Assembly (NCBI GenBank): GCA_036804505.1
Contig: DAIRSI010000023.1
Location: 1-64,000 of the forward strand
Reading direction: 5' to 3'
Length of the DNA: 64,000 nucleotides
DNA from: Phocaeicola_A sp036804505
GTDB taxonomy: Bacteria > Bacteroidota > Bacteroidia > Bacteroidales > Bacteroidaceae
Both the position numbers and the translations under genes were made by a program. Shown here piece after piece: positions 1 through 9,960 of this stretch. The notes below the pieces were generated by a model. It worked only from the letters and a program-made list of their open reading frames with translations. It was not told the DNA's origin and did no database searches. Position 1 is the stretch's first letter, and each line of letters begins with the position of its first letter.

Positions 1-42
1 TATAGATATTTAGTTCGATATTTAATAAAGTGTATAGTTAAA

Positions 43-759
43 TCAGGAAAAGACATAGCCTTGGGAATATTCTTTTGTGCGTTGTGCATTAAGTTGTTTG
101 CGTGTTTCGAAACGTGAATCAGAACTATTGTTGGCATCGAAATATCCGTTAGCTGCAATCCTACTCATATTATACATGGTAGAAGTGACAGTAGCCTTGA
201 TCCGTGTATCAATAGATGCAGCATTTAGAGCCATACCGCCCCATCCACAGATTCCAACAATACCAATTTTCTCCGAATCCACGTCAGGCTGTACGGAAAG
301 GAAGTCAACAGCCGCCTGAAAATCCTCCGTATTAATATCAGGAGATGCTATACGGCGCGGCTCTCCTCCACTCTCACCTGTAAATGACGGATCAAAAGCG
401 ATTGTCAGAAATCCTCTTTCCGCTAAGGTTTGAGCATACAAACCGCTGCATTGCTCTTTTACAGCGCCAAACGGACCGCTCACGGCTATTGCAGCCATTT
501 TCCCTTGAACATTTTTAGGTTCATAAAGATCGGCTGCCAATGTGATACCATAACGATTCGCAAAGGTAACCTTCCGATGATTAACTTTTTCCGATTTTGG
601 AAATGTCTTGTCCCAGTCCTGAGTTAACTTCAAGGACTGAAGTTGAATGTTACTACCTTTCATTTCTTTCTGTTTTTGGGCATATATTCCTGATGGAATA
701 GTCAGCATCAGAAAAACAGCCGAAATTAATAAACTGATTTTATTCATAAAGACTTTCAT
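43..759 (-). pseudogene. secreted alpha/beta hydrolase (dienelactone-hydrolase-like), apparently C-terminally truncated
   Basis: Encodes 238 aa with a signal peptide (basic start, hydrophobic stretch, cleavage near IYAQ). An alpha/beta-hydrolase core follows, with strand AAIAVSGPFG and a nucleophile-elbow region GICGWGG at about residues 168-174, where Cys would be the nucleophile. The protein stops shortly after NAQRTKEYSQG. Related secreted hydrolases as I know them continue for roughly 100 more residues, including the C-terminal Asp/His part of the catalytic triad, and no such His is present here. The 42 bases beyond the stop are AT-rich and show no continuation in another frame that I can recognise. 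I infer a broken gene or a junction with foreign DNA just left of the window. The start could also be the Met at residue 5. The hydrolase identity is fairly safe; its loss of function is an inference. Confidence 0.6.
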
Positions 760-773
760 TTATCTTTTGTCTG

Positions 774-781
774 CAAAGGTA
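774..781 (-). promoter_or_regulatory. -7 box TACCTTTG of the alpha/beta hydrolase gene
   Basis: On the minus strand this reads TACCTTTG, matching the Bacteroides -7 consensus TAnnTTTG, about 15 bp before the hydrolase ATG. I see no good -33 TTTG at the expected 19-21 bp spacing. Confidence 0.4.
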
Positions 782-873
782 GTTTGAAGAACAGACTTTT
801 TCTGTAGATAAATTACAGGGATTTTAACCCATTATACTGATTATGCCCTTATTTATGATTAATTATCAGATAG

Positions 874-1167
874 TTATATCATTTTCTCCACATTCCAGAC
901 AAATGCCCGGAGACCGAGCATTTCGGTCTCCACATCCATACGATGCAATTCTTCCAGCAATGGATCTACCTTTTCATCAGGAACCACTGACATAATAGCT
1001 GAACACATGGATGGCCAAGCGTGGGAACCTAAATGAGGATCTCCTTTTTTGGAACCTCTTCCTTGTACCTGTTCCCAGCAACTGTAACCTCGACAGTTCA
1101 TATGTGTCAGTAAATCCACAATTCTGTTATGAAAAGACTGATCGTAAGTTATCATAACCGATTTCAT
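874..1167 (-). CDS. PG0541-like transporter-associated PII-like protein
   Basis: A 97-aa protein without signal peptide or membrane segment. It begins MKSVMITYDQSF and has the size and strand pattern of a PII/ferredoxin-like fold. It matches what is annotated as the PG0541 family of transporter-associated proteins, which follow an RND pump gene in Porphyromonas and Bacteroides. A central Cys/His-rich stretch (Cys29, Cys34, HLGSHAW, Cys59) could bind metal or ligand. It is the last gene of the efflux operon, 13 bp after the pump gene, so it is probably co-made with the pump and may sense or modulate it. The reaction or ligand is unknown. Family assignment comes from recall of context and sequence style, not from a search. 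Confidence 0.72.
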   Translation of the reverse strand: MKSVMITYDQSFHNRIVDLLTHMNCRGYSCWEQVQGRGSKKGDPHLGSHAWPSMCSAIMSVVPDEKVDPLLEELHRMDVETEMLGLRAFVWNVEKMI

Positions 1168-1180
1168 ATTTTCGTTCTAT

Positions 1181-4100
1181 TTAATCGTTTGTTTTATGCA
1201 ATTTATCATGAATCATTTCCGATTTATGAGCCTGATAATACTCATTCAATTCCCTCTGGCGACGCATTTTGCGACGACCGATCTTGATTCCGTTACCTCC
1301 AAAGATACAGAACATAGTAGGCACATATATCAAGGTGAGAATTGTGGAAACCGTCAGACCGCCAATAACGGCGACACCCAAAGGACGCCACATCTCAGCT
1401 CCCACTCCGTTACCTATTGCCATCGGCACCATACCCAAAATAGTTGTCAAGGTAGTCATCAGCACCGGACGAAGACGACTTCTTCCGGCAACGACAGCCG
1501 AGCGTATCAAACCCATTCCACGTTCACGCATCAACTGCGTGTAGTCAATAAGCACAATACCATTCTTTACTACAATACCTATCAACATGATACCTCCCAA
1601 TATCGACATCACATTAAGATGTGTACCAGTAAGGGCCAGAATCATAATGATACCGCTGAATGCAAACGGTATGGAGAACATGATAATAAACGGATAGGTA
1701 AGTGATTCAAACTGAGCTGCCATGACTATAAAAACTAAAATGACAATCAAGACAGCCAACGTACCCAAATCCTTATTGGAATCCTGTTGGTCCTGATAAG
1801 AGCCGGCCACTTCTACATGAACACCGGGAGGCATACCTATCTTGCTGATAATATTGCGTCCAGCCGTAACACCATCACTCAAGGCATACCCATCCTTCAT
1901 GACAGCATCTACCGTTACTAAACGTTCTCGGTCTTTTCTCTCAATAGTAGGAGGTACATCCCTCTGCACTACTTTACCCAGATCTTTCACACGGATTCCT
2001 TTTCCCTGAGGATTGTAGATGATGATATTCTCCAAAGCCTCAATACTGGTTCGGTCTATCGGCGCATAACGGACCCTAATATCATATTCTTCACCATCTT
2101 CACGATACTGGCTTGCTGTGGAACCATTGATTCTATTACGCAAATAACTGGCAGCAGTAGTAAGATTCAACCCGTTCAAAGCCAGTTTTTCCCTGTCGAA
2201 ATCCACTTGGTATTCCGGCTGATAATCACTTCGGCTGATGCTTACCTGACTGATGCCCTCAGTATCCGACAAACGGCGTTTCAATTCAGCTGCGACCTTA
2301 TCTGTTGCACCGAAATCATATCCGTAGACTTCGAATGTAGCTGTACTTTGTCCACCCATGGAACTACGCATACCGCCCATCAAAATAACGGATTTTGAAA
2401 TTTCTGGTATTTCTTTACAATCGGCACGCATTTCATCGCAAACTTGAGCCAAACCTATGGAGCGCTTATTAGAAGGAACCATACTGATATTAAAAGATAT
2501 AATATGCGATCCATTGTCGGATAGCGATGAATAAGTATCATTATCACCCGCCTGACCAACACGATAATTTATCGTCTGAATATCTTTTCCGTACCGTTTC
2601 TCCCATATATTCGATAATTTTTGTGCAAGAGCCTCCGCCTTTTCTATTCTGCTTCCGATGGGTAATTGAACAGTTGCTCCTACACGCCCGTTGTCATTGG
2701 GTGGAAAGAATTCACTCTTTAGACCATTCAAACAAACCAAACTGGCAGCAAACAAAATAAAACATCCCATCAATACTTTTCGTCTATTACGTACAGCCCA
2801 GTTTACCATCCGGGCATACCAATCATCCAACCCGTCAAGAGCTCTACGAATGGGTGAATAGAACTTGATGAACATTTTTGATTGTTTCTTCTGTAACTTC
2901 AGCAACCGTGAGCAAAGCATCGGAGTAAGACTCAAAGCACTGAATGTAGAAATCGTCATGATGATACACATCATCCACCCCAACTGTTTGAAGAGCACTC
3001 CGGACATACCCGAAACCATGGTCAAAGGGAAGAACACGGCAATCATGGTAAGAGTTGACGCAATAACCGAGATTGCCACCTCGTTTGTTCCATGGATGGC
3101 AGCTTGTTTGGGATCCGAGCCTCGTTCTATGTGAGTAGTCACATTCTCCAAAACCACGATGGCATCATCCACCACATTGCCGATAGCAATGGAAAGACAA
3201 GACAAGGAAATCATATTCAGAGAGCCTCCCGTCGCGTACAGATAAATGAAAGATGCTATCAATGACATAGGAATGGTAATACATATAATGACCGTAGCCC
3301 TCCATCTTCCCAAGAAAGCAAAAACGACAATAACAACAAACAAAATTGCATAGAGGATTGTCTCAGTCAAAGAATCTATTGTATTCAGAATATTTTCCGA
3401 TGTATCTACAATGATTCCCAGCTTCACATCGGATGGTAAAGACTTTTGAAGAGAAGGCAAAGCTTCCATTACTTTCTTTGAAATGTTTACAGAATTGGCA
3501 CCCGCCTGTTTCTGAATAACGACCATAGCTCCCTGCTTGCCGTTATTGAACGCTTTCTGAGCCCTTTCCTGTACCCCGTCCACAACCCGAGCTACATCGC
3601 GGAGATATACTGAAGCCCCATTATGTGTTCCCACAACAATATTCAACATCTGTTGAGGATTGGAAAACTCACCCTCTACACGCAAAGAATAAGTATTCGA
3701 ACCCATATCGAAAGTTCCTCCCGGAACATTCTTGTTTTCAGCTGCGATGGCTGCACTGACAGTCTCTACTGACATGCCATAGGCTTCCATCTTTTGAGGA
3801 TCCATATAGACATTGATTTCACGCTCTGGTGCACCGGATATGGAAACTGTACCCACCCCATCAATACGTGCCAACGGGTTGGCCACATTGTCATCCAGTA
3901 TTTTATAGAGGGCAGCCTGACTCTGATCGGCTTGCACAGACAAGATACAGATCGGAATCATATCTGTAGAGAACTTGAAAATGATAGGTGTATTGGCAGC
4001 ATCCGGAAGTGCCGAGCTCACCATATCCAATTTGTCACGCACATTATTGGTCAGTACATCAATGTCATATCCGTACTCAAATTCCAAGGTAATGACAGAA

Positions 4101-4363
4101 ACATTTTCCTTGGACTGAGACGTTATATGCTTCAAGTGCTCTACGGCATTCAATGTATTTTCCAATGGGCGCGTCACATTGTTCTCTATATCCGATGCAC
4201 TTGCCCCGGTATAGTACGTGATGACCATGATGGTATTCGTTTCAATATCCGGATAAAGATCTACCGGCAATTTCGATAGGGAGAAAAGTCCCAGAATAAC
4301 GACTGCTATAAAGCAGAGGCTGGTCATAATCGGTTTTTTTACCGCTCCTTCGTATAAGCTCAT
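1181..4363 (-). CDS. RND efflux pump, AcrB/HAE1-type inner-membrane permease
   Basis: A 1060-aa permease of full AcrB-family length. It uses the proton gradient to export hydrophobic or amphiphilic compounds through a tripartite complex. Visible landmarks are the N-terminal membrane helix (MTSLCFIAVVILGLFSL), the porter-domain start PVDLYPDIE, and the TM4 proton-relay pair in GNVVDDAIVVLENV. The second half repeats the architecture, ending with GGIMLIGIVVKNGIVLIDY and a final helix pair. The C-terminus is basic and cytoplasmic. It lies 22 bp after the MFP gene and 13 bp before the PG0541-like gene, all on the minus strand under TetR. The substrate cannot be read from the sequence. I see no frameshift or missing segment. 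Confidence 0.95.
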   Translation of the reverse strand: MSLYEGAVKKPIMTSLCFIAVVILGLFSLSKLPVDLYPDIETNTIMVITYYTGASASDIENNVTRPLENTLNAVEHLKHITSQSKENVSVITLEFEYGYDIDVLTNNVRDKLDMVSSALPDAANTPIIFKFSTDMIPICILSVQADQSQAALYKILDDNVANPLARIDGVGTVSISGAPEREINVYMDPQKMEAYGMSVETVSAAIAAENKNVPGGTFDMGSNTYSLRVEGEFSNPQQMLNIVVGTHNGASVYLRDVARVVDGVQERAQKAFNNGKQGAMVVIQKQAGANSVNISKKVMEALPSLQKSLPSDVKLGIIVDTSENILNTIDSLTETILYAILFVVIVVFAFLGRWRATVIICITIPMSLIASFIYLYATGGSLNMISLSCLSIAIGNVVDDAIVVLENVTTHIERGSDPKQAAIHGTNEVAISVIASTLTMIAVFFPLTMVSGMSGVLFKQLGWMMCIIMTISTFSALSLTPMLCSRLLKLQKKQSKMFIKFYSPIRRALDGLDDWYARMVNWAVRNRRKVLMGCFILFAASLVCLNGLKSEFFPPNDNGRVGATVQLPIGSRIEKAEALAQKLSNIWEKRYGKDIQTINYRVGQAGDNDTYSSLSDNGSHIISFNISMVPSNKRSIGLAQVCDEMRADCKEIPEISKSVILMGGMRSSMGGQSTATFEVYGYDFGATDKVAAELKRRLSDTEGISQVSISRSDYQPEYQVDFDREKLALNGLNLTTAASYLRNRINGSTASQYREDGEEYDIRVRYAPIDRTSIEALENIIIYNPQGKGIRVKDLGKVVQRDVPPTIERKDRERLVTVDAVMKDGYALSDGVTAGRNIISKIGMPPGVHVEVAGSYQDQQDSNKDLGTLAVLIVILVFIVMAAQFESLTYPFIIMFSIPFAFSGIIMILALTGTHLNVMSILGGIMLIGIVVKNGIVLIDYTQLMRERGMGLIRSAVVAGRSRLRPVLMTTLTTILGMVPMAIGNGVGAEMWRPLGVAVIGGLTVSTILTLIYVPTMFCIFGGNGIKIGRRKMRRQRELNEYYQAHKSEMIHDKLHKTND

Positions 4364-4385
4364 GCTGTTATCTGTTGAGGATTTT

Positions 4386-5396
4386 TTACTTAACGATATT
4401 TACTTTCACTCCGTCAGCCAATTTTGTCTGTCCGGCCACAACAACCTGAGATCCAGATGGCACCCCGTCAAGAATCTCATATTCATTACCTAAAAGACGT
4501 CCTAACGTCACCTTGTTATAGGTAACGACATTCCCGTCTTTCACAACATACACATAATGGTCACCGGCTCCAATCTGCTTGATCACAGCTTCATCAGGCA
4601 CAACAACATGATTCTCTTTTCCATAAGAGATAGTAACACGTCCAAACATTCCCGGACGCACACGCTGGTCATTATTGGCAATACGAATTTCTACAGGAAA
4701 AGTATGAGTATTGGAATCAATGGTAGGATAAACTATAAAGACTTTACCTTTGAAAAGTTCATCACCATAAGTATCCAGTTTTACATCAACCATCATCCCC
4801 TTCTTAATAAAAGGAAAACGTGGCTCAGAAACATTGACCATCAGTTTGACAGGTGTAATCTGTTCAATAACTAGAATCGGACTGGAGCCAGTCATATCCC
4901 CATTATCATAGTTGCGGGCAGTAACTACACCGCTTATCGGACTTTTCAACTGAGTATTAACAAGATAGTTTCTATACTGTGTTTCTTTCACGTCCAAGTC
5001 CATTTTGGCATTGTCCCACTCAGCTTTACTTGCTCCACCTACCTTATATAATTGATCAACGCGACTAAACTCCACTTTCTGATTTTCTATCTGCAGCCGC
5101 AACTGACGAAGATTTGTGGCATCCAATTGCACAAGAGTCTGTCCCTTGCTGACTCTATCACCCACCTCAACGAATATCTTTTCAATTCTCAGATAAGATT
5201 GAGGCATAATATTGTTTTTCACATCAGATTCCACTGTTGCCGTGTATTCTTCTATTTGGTCAACAGAACGGGATTCAGCCTGAGCCACCTTCACATTGGG
5301 AGTTTCATTCACCTTCTCCTCACTTTTTTTACTGCTGCATGCAGCTGACATGCCCACGAGAACTATTAGGCACAATACCTGAATACTTTTTCTCAT
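4386..5396 (-). CDS. RND efflux periplasmic adaptor (membrane fusion protein), lipoprotein
   Basis: 336 aa. A lipoprotein signal ends at the lipobox GMSAAC (Cys20), so the protein is probably anchored in the inner membrane facing the periplasm. It then shows the adaptor order: a beta-barrel strand (VDQIEEYTATVES), a lipoyl half (RIEKIFVEVGDRVSKGQTLVQLD), a short helical hairpin, the second lipoyl half (LKSPISGVVTARN), and a C-terminal membrane-proximal domain. It links the RND pump to TolC. It lies 32 bp after the TolC gene and 22 bp before the pump gene, in one operon. The length is typical for small HlyD/AcrA-type adaptors. Confidence 0.93.
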   Translation of the reverse strand: MRKSIQVLCLIVLVGMSAACSSKKSEEKVNETPNVKVAQAESRSVDQIEEYTATVESDVKNNIMPQSYLRIEKIFVEVGDRVSKGQTLVQLDATNLRQLRLQIENQKVEFSRVDQLYKVGGASKAEWDNAKMDLDVKETQYRNYLVNTQLKSPISGVVTARNYDNGDMTGSSPILVIEQITPVKLMVNVSEPRFPFIKKGMMVDVKLDTYGDELFKGKVFIVYPTIDSNTHTFPVEIRIANNDQRVRPGMFGRVTISYGKENHVVVPDEAVIKQIGAGDHYVYVVKDGNVVTYNKVTLGRLLGNEYEILDGVPSGSQVVVAGQTKLADGVKVNIVK

Positions 5397-5428
5397 AACT
5401 ATGTTGTTTTTATTTTTATTAATCAGTA

Positions 5429-6772
5429 TTATTTGTTCTCCTTAACAGGCTGGATTCGAAAATCTTCATTGCCCAGTACATAATCCAAATCCGACTTTGC
5501 ATTCAAATAATCGTAGATGGATTGGTTGTAAGTAAGTTCGGCTTGAGTGAGTGCAACTTGTGAACTATTCATGTCCAGCACGGTTCCCTTACCTACTTCA
5601 TATCTTTTAGAAGAAATCATCAACGCCTTCTCTGCCATTGCAACCGATTCCTTATTACTTGATACCTGTTCCAAACTGGCAGCCATGTTATCCTTATAAC
5701 TTGTTACCTGCATATTCAATTGGCGCTCCGTATTCAAACGATTTAATTCCAAGGATGCAATATTTAGCTTTGCCGTTTTCAATTTTGTGAAACTACTCGC
5801 CCTATATAAAGGAATCACAATACTTACAGCAATATTGGAACTGGGGCTCCAGTCATATTTAAAAAAATTCAAGTTGTTGTTGTACAAAGACTGATACTGA
5901 TATGTATATGCCAGATTAGCCGACGGCATAAAATTTGTCTTGGCCAAACTCAAATTATGCTGCAACAGACGGGCATTCAAATCCAACTGTCTCATCATTG
6001 AATTATTAGTTAGATTACTCTGTTCTTCTTGCATCTGATTAGCATAAATGGCCGTCTCATAATTAGAAAGACTGTCGTCAACCATCAAGTCCACATTAGC
6101 AGTAATACCCATCAACACCTTCAATTGGATTTTTGCCAAAACAACAGCATTACCTGCAGAAATCATATTGGGCTTGATACTTCTCATCTGCACTTCGGCA
6201 CTTATTTTATCATACTCGCTGACTGTTCCTTGCCGGTATTTGGCATTCACTACATTAAAATTGTCTTCCGACTGCTTATAGCTTTTTTTCAGGACCTCAT
6301 AAGAATCCTGAGATAACATCAAACCGTAATAAGCCTTTGTTACTTGGTTTATCATATCCAAACGAGATGAACGTGCTTTCTCTTTAGCCAGTTCTATATC
6401 TGTCTTGGTAAGTTTCATCGTTTTATATACTGCCGGAGCAAAAACGGGAAGGCTGACAGTAAATGCCGCAGCTGCCGTGTTGGCCCCATCCTGTCCCATC
6501 TTGAATGTATTGGACCCTAACTTCAACTGTGCTGCTTTTATGGTGTATGTGGAAGTTCCCGTGATTGAAGCCTCCGGCAATAAATTCTGCCAAGCCTCCT
6601 GATCAGCCACTTTTTTCAACTCGATATTCTTATCGGCCACCTTAACGGTAGGATTCTCACTCAACGCGATTTCTATAGCCTTGTCAAGTGTCAGTTTCAA
6701 CGGTTCTTGAGCATGAAGCAAGGGAATGCCAGACAACAAGCATAACCCCAAAAAATAATCTCTTAATTTCAC
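5429..6772 (-). CDS. TolC-family outer-membrane efflux channel
   Basis: 447 aa with a signal peptide (MKLRDYFLGLCLLSGIPLLHAQ). The rest is built of two long alpha-helical/coiled repeats with the TolC-family pattern: LTLDKAIEIALSENPTVK near the start of repeat one, and YEVGKGTVLDMNSSQVALTQAEL near the end of repeat two. It forms the trimeric outer-membrane exit duct of the tripartite pump. It starts 12 bp after the TetR stop and precedes the adaptor gene by 32 bp, so the operon order is regulator, channel, adaptor, pump, accessory protein. Confidence 0.93.
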   Translation of the reverse strand: MKLRDYFLGLCLLSGIPLLHAQEPLKLTLDKAIEIALSENPTVKVADKNIELKKVADQEAWQNLLPEASITGTSTYTIKAAQLKLGSNTFKMGQDGANTAAAAFTVSLPVFAPAVYKTMKLTKTDIELAKEKARSSRLDMINQVTKAYYGLMLSQDSYEVLKKSYKQSEDNFNVVNAKYRQGTVSEYDKISAEVQMRSIKPNMISAGNAVVLAKIQLKVLMGITANVDLMVDDSLSNYETAIYANQMQEEQSNLTNNSMMRQLDLNARLLQHNLSLAKTNFMPSANLAYTYQYQSLYNNNLNFFKYDWSPSSNIAVSIVIPLYRASSFTKLKTAKLNIASLELNRLNTERQLNMQVTSYKDNMAASLEQVSSNKESVAMAEKALMISSKRYEVGKGTVLDMNSSQVALTQAELTYNQSIYDYLNAKSDLDYVLGNEDFRIQPVKENK

Positions 6773-6784
6773 TCCTTTATTTAT

Positions 6785-7420
6785 TTACTTGTTATCATTC
6801 TCTTTTTTATAATCATTCAGGATTTTCAATCCCTTTTCAGTAGAAATACCCCGTATGTTCACGTACATCATGGTTTCGAACATCTCTTCAGCCGAATATT
6901 TATGATACAAATCCGAAGTCAGCATAAAATCTCCCTGATAGCGAAACCATGTCATTAGAAACTCATAGTTAATATCTGGTCTGAAAAAACCTTGTTCCAC
7001 TCCTTTTAGAAAGAACTCAACCACCTCTTGGCTGTTTTCTTCCCTCTCCTTAGAAATATATTCTTGAATGGCAGGATATTTTCTTATCTCAAAAATAAAA
7101 TCAGGATAAGTTGCTTTCAACATATTTATATGGAACTGCAATGCCTTCAATACAATTTCCATAACATTGTCTGATTTGCAGACAGCATTTTGCATCTCCT
7201 TTTTCTTCTTACTGTGAATAAAGATAATACAATTATAAAGTAATTCCTCTTTATCATTAAATTGCTCATAAAGAGTACGCTTTGATATCGTCAGCAACGC
7301 TGCAATATCATCCATCCTGACGGATTTAATACCTTTCTTCAAGAACTCTTTTGAGGCTTCTTTTACTATCCTATCACGCAAGGACATTCCCGACTTCTGT
7401 TGACTTTTCCCTGACCTCAT
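6785..7420 (-). CDS. TetR/AcrR-family transcriptional regulator of the efflux operon
   Basis: 211 aa. The N-terminal TetR helix-turn-helix is clear at about residues 15-60 (RIVKEASKEFLKKGIKSVRM, then DDIAALLTISKRTLYEQFNDKEELL). The all-helical ligand-binding and dimerisation domain that follows is variable, as usual. It is the first gene of the efflux operon, 12 bp before the TolC gene, so it most likely represses its own promoter and hence the pump until a ligand binds. The ATG at 7420 is used; the basic leader before the HTH makes a start at Met12 possible. Confidence 0.9.
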   Translation of the reverse strand: MRSGKSQQKSGMSLRDRIVKEASKEFLKKGIKSVRMDDIAALLTISKRTLYEQFNDKEELLYNCIIFIHSKKKKEMQNAVCKSDNVMEIVLKALQFHINMLKATYPDFIFEIRKYPAIQEYISKEREENSQEVVEFFLKGVEQGFFRPDINYEFLMTWFRYQGDFMLTSDLYHKYSAEEMFETMMYVNIRGISTEKGLKILNDYKKENDNK

Positions 7421-7444
7421 AATCCTTTACATTAAATTTTTTTG

Positions 7445-7452
7445 CAAAGATA
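7445..7452 (-). promoter_or_regulatory. -7 box TATCTTTG of the TetR/efflux operon
   Basis: The minus strand reads TATCTTTG, a perfect TAnnTTTG match, 24 bp upstream of the TetR ATG. The stretch from 7421 to 7643 is otherwise AT-rich and separates the divergent efflux and maeB promoters; any TetR operator should lie here. I could not single out one palindrome. Confidence 0.5.
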
Positions 7453-7603
7453 TAGAAAACTATTTATAATCATAAAAGTTTCCATAAGTTTTTTTCATAT
7501 TAGTATTTATTAGGCATAAATGCATTTATATTCATGATTGATGAATAAATAGTTTTTACCATTTATTTTTTTCTACTTCATGACATTATTATGAATAATT
7601 TTG

Positions 7604-7611
7604 TACTTTTG
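7604..7611 (+). promoter_or_regulatory. -7 box TACTTTTG of maeB
   Basis: TACTTTTG matches TAnnTTTG, 32 bp upstream of the maeB ATG. No convincing -33 TTTG is seen at the usual spacing. Confidence 0.5.
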
Positions 7612-7643
7612 CCAACTCAAAAGAATTAAATTATTAAAAGCTT

Positions 7644-9944
7644 ATGGTAAAAATAACGAAAGAGGCAGCCTTGCTTTATCACTCACAAGGAAAGCCGGGC
7701 AAAATCGAGGTAGTACCTACCAAGCCCTACAGTACACAGACAGACCTATCTTTAGCTTATTCTCCGGGGGTGGCTGAACCCTGTTTGGAAATTGAAAAAG
7801 ATCCGCAAAAAGCGTATGATTATACAGACAAAGGAAATTTAGTTGCGGTAATCAGTAACGGTACTGCTGTTTTAGGTTTGGGAGACATAGGTGCAATCAG
7901 CGGAAAGCCTGTGATGGAAGGAAAAGGATTACTTTTCAAAATCTATGGTGGAATAGATGTCTTCGATATCGAAGTAAACGAAAAGGATCCTGAGAAATTC
8001 ATTGCAGCGGTTAAAGCTATTGCTCCAACATTCGGAGGAATAAACCTTGAAGATATCAAAGCCCCGGAATGCTTCGAAATAGAACAAAGGCTAAAAGCCG
8101 AATTGGACATCCCGGTCATGCATGATGACCAACACGGAACTGCCATTATATCTTCGGCAGGCCTGCTGAATGCATTGGAAGTAGCCGGGAAAAAGATTGA
8201 AGAAGTCAAGATCGTTGTCAATGGCGCAGGAGCTGCAGCCATTTCTTGTACAAAACTTTACATGTCACTGGGAGCACGAAAAGAAAATATCATCATGCTG
8301 GACAGCAAAGGAGTCATAACCAGCGACCGGCCTAATCTGAACGAAACGAAGAAATTCTTTGCCACGGAACGCCGTGACATTCATACTTTGGCTGAGGCTA
8401 TGAAGGATGCTGATGTCTTTTTGGGATTATCCAAAGGCAACGTAGTTACTCAAGACATGGTTCGCAGCATGGCAAAGAACCCGATTGTTTTTGCTCTGGC
8501 CAATCCTGTTCCCGAAATATCTTATGACGATGCTATGGCATCACGTCCTGATGTGCTGATGTCTACCGGACGTTCCGACTATCCTAACCAAATCAACAAC
8601 GTAATAGGTTTCCCATATATTTTCCGCGGTGCATTGGATACCCGTTCCAGTGCCATTAATGAAGCCATGAAACTTGGCGCAGTGAGAGCTATTGCGGATT
8701 TGGCCAAGCAACCCGTCCCTCAAGTAGTAAACGATGTGTACCATGTTGATAAGCTGAAATTCGGTCCGTCCTATTTTATCCCGAAACCTGTAGATCCCCG
8801 TCTGATTACCGAAGTTTCTATGGCTGTAGCCAAAGCTGCCATTGAATCAGGCGTGGCAAGAAAGATTATCACAGACTGGGATGCATACCGTACTCATCTG
8901 AAAGAGCTTATGGGGCAAGAAAATAAACTTACCCGCCAACTCTACGAGACGGCCAGGAGCTGTCCGCAGCGCGTTGTTTTTGCTGAAGGCATTCATCCCA
9001 ATATGCTGAAAGCTGCCGTTCAGGCAAAGGGAGAAGGCATCTGCCAACCTATATTACTTGGCAATGACGAAGCCATTGCAAAACTGGCAAAAGAAATGGG
9101 GCTGAAGTTAGACGGCATTGAGATTGTCAATCTCCGCCACCCCGATGAAGCGCCACGTCGAGAGAGATACGCCCATATTCTTGCCGAGAAGCGCGCTCGT
9201 GAAGGAGCCAACTTCCAGGAAGCAAATGACAAGATGTTCGAACGTAACTACTTCGGAATGATGATGGTTGAAACAGGGGAAGCCGATGCTTTCATAACCG
9301 GTGTCTATACAAAATATTCGAATACAATTAAAGTAGCCAAAGAAGTTATCGGAATCCGTCCTGAATACAAACATTTCGGTACAATGCACATTCTGAACTC
9401 CAAAAAAGGAACTTACTTCGTGGCTGACACACTCATCAACCGTCATCCCGACACAGACACTCTGATAGATGTAGCCCAAATGACCTATCATGCAGTTAGA
9501 TTCTTTAATCATGAGCCTGTTATGGCGATGCTTTCTTATTCCAATTTCGGAGCAGACCAACAAGGTAGTCCAGCTAAAGTTCATGAAGCTGTTAATTTCT
9601 TGCAAAAGAAATACCCCGATCTTGCCATCGACGGAGAAATGCAAGTGAACTTTGCTATGGATAAGACTCTCAGAGATGATAAATATCCCTTCACTCGTCT
9701 GAAAGGGAAAGATGTCAATACATTGATTTTCCCGAATCTAAGTAGTGCCAATTCCGGCTACAAACTCATTCAGGCAATGAGTGATACGGAAGTCATCGGT
9801 CCAATCCAGATGGGATTGAACAAACCTATTCATTTCACTGACTTCGAGAGTTCCGTTCGTGACATAGTGAACATCACAGCCATTGCCGTTATTGATGCAA
9901 TCGTCGAAAAGCAAAAGACGAAAAGTTGTCCGGCAAAAGATTAG
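7644..9944 (+). CDS. maeB: NADP-dependent malic enzyme fused to a phosphotransacetylase-like domain
   Basis: 766 aa, the usual length of MaeB-type enzymes. It oxidatively decarboxylates malate to pyruvate and makes NADPH in the cytoplasm. The malic domain fills about residues 1-160 (SLAYSPGVAEPC; LEDIKAPECFEIE; MHDDQHGTAII). The nucleotide-binding domain follows (KIVVNGAGAAAISCTKLY). From about residue 430 to the end there is a phosphate acetyl/butyryltransferase-like domain (RVVFAEGIHPNMLKAA; GADQQGSPAKVHEA), which in this family is generally a regulatory domain responding to acetyl-CoA. The gene stands alone: divergent from the efflux operon and convergent with an AraC gene across a bidirectional terminator. 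Confidence in function is high. Confidence 0.95.
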   Translation: MVKITKEAALLYHSQGKPGKIEVVPTKPYSTQTDLSLAYSPGVAEPCLEIEKDPQKAYDYTDKGNLVAVISNGTAVLGLGDIGAISGKPVMEGKGLLFKIYGGIDVFDIEVNEKDPEKFIAAVKAIAPTFGGINLEDIKAPECFEIEQRLKAELDIPVMHDDQHGTAIISSAGLLNALEVAGKKIEEVKIVVNGAGAAAISCTKLYMSLGARKENIIMLDSKGVITSDRPNLNETKKFFATERRDIHTLAEAMKDADVFLGLSKGNVVTQDMVRSMAKNPIVFALANPVPEISYDDAMASRPDVLMSTGRSDYPNQINNVIGFPYIFRGALDTRSSAINEAMKLGAVRAIADLAKQPVPQVVNDVYHVDKLKFGPSYFIPKPVDPRLITEVSMAVAKAAIESGVARKIITDWDAYRTHLKELMGQENKLTRQLYETARSCPQRVVFAEGIHPNMLKAAVQAKGEGICQPILLGNDEAIAKLAKEMGLKLDGIEIVNLRHPDEAPRRERYAHILAEKRAREGANFQEANDKMFERNYFGMMMVETGEADAFITGVYTKYSNTIKVAKEVIGIRPEYKHFGTMHILNSKKGTYFVADTLINRHPDTDTLIDVAQMTYHAVRFFNHEPVMAMLSYSNFGADQQGSPAKVHEAVNFLQKKYPDLAIDGEMQVNFAMDKTLRDDKYPFTRLKGKDVNTLIFPNLSSANSGYKLIQAMSDTEVIGPIQMGLNKPIHFTDFESSVRDIVNITAIAVIDAIVEKQKTKSCPAKD

Positions 9945-9960
9945 TCGTACACTCATATAT

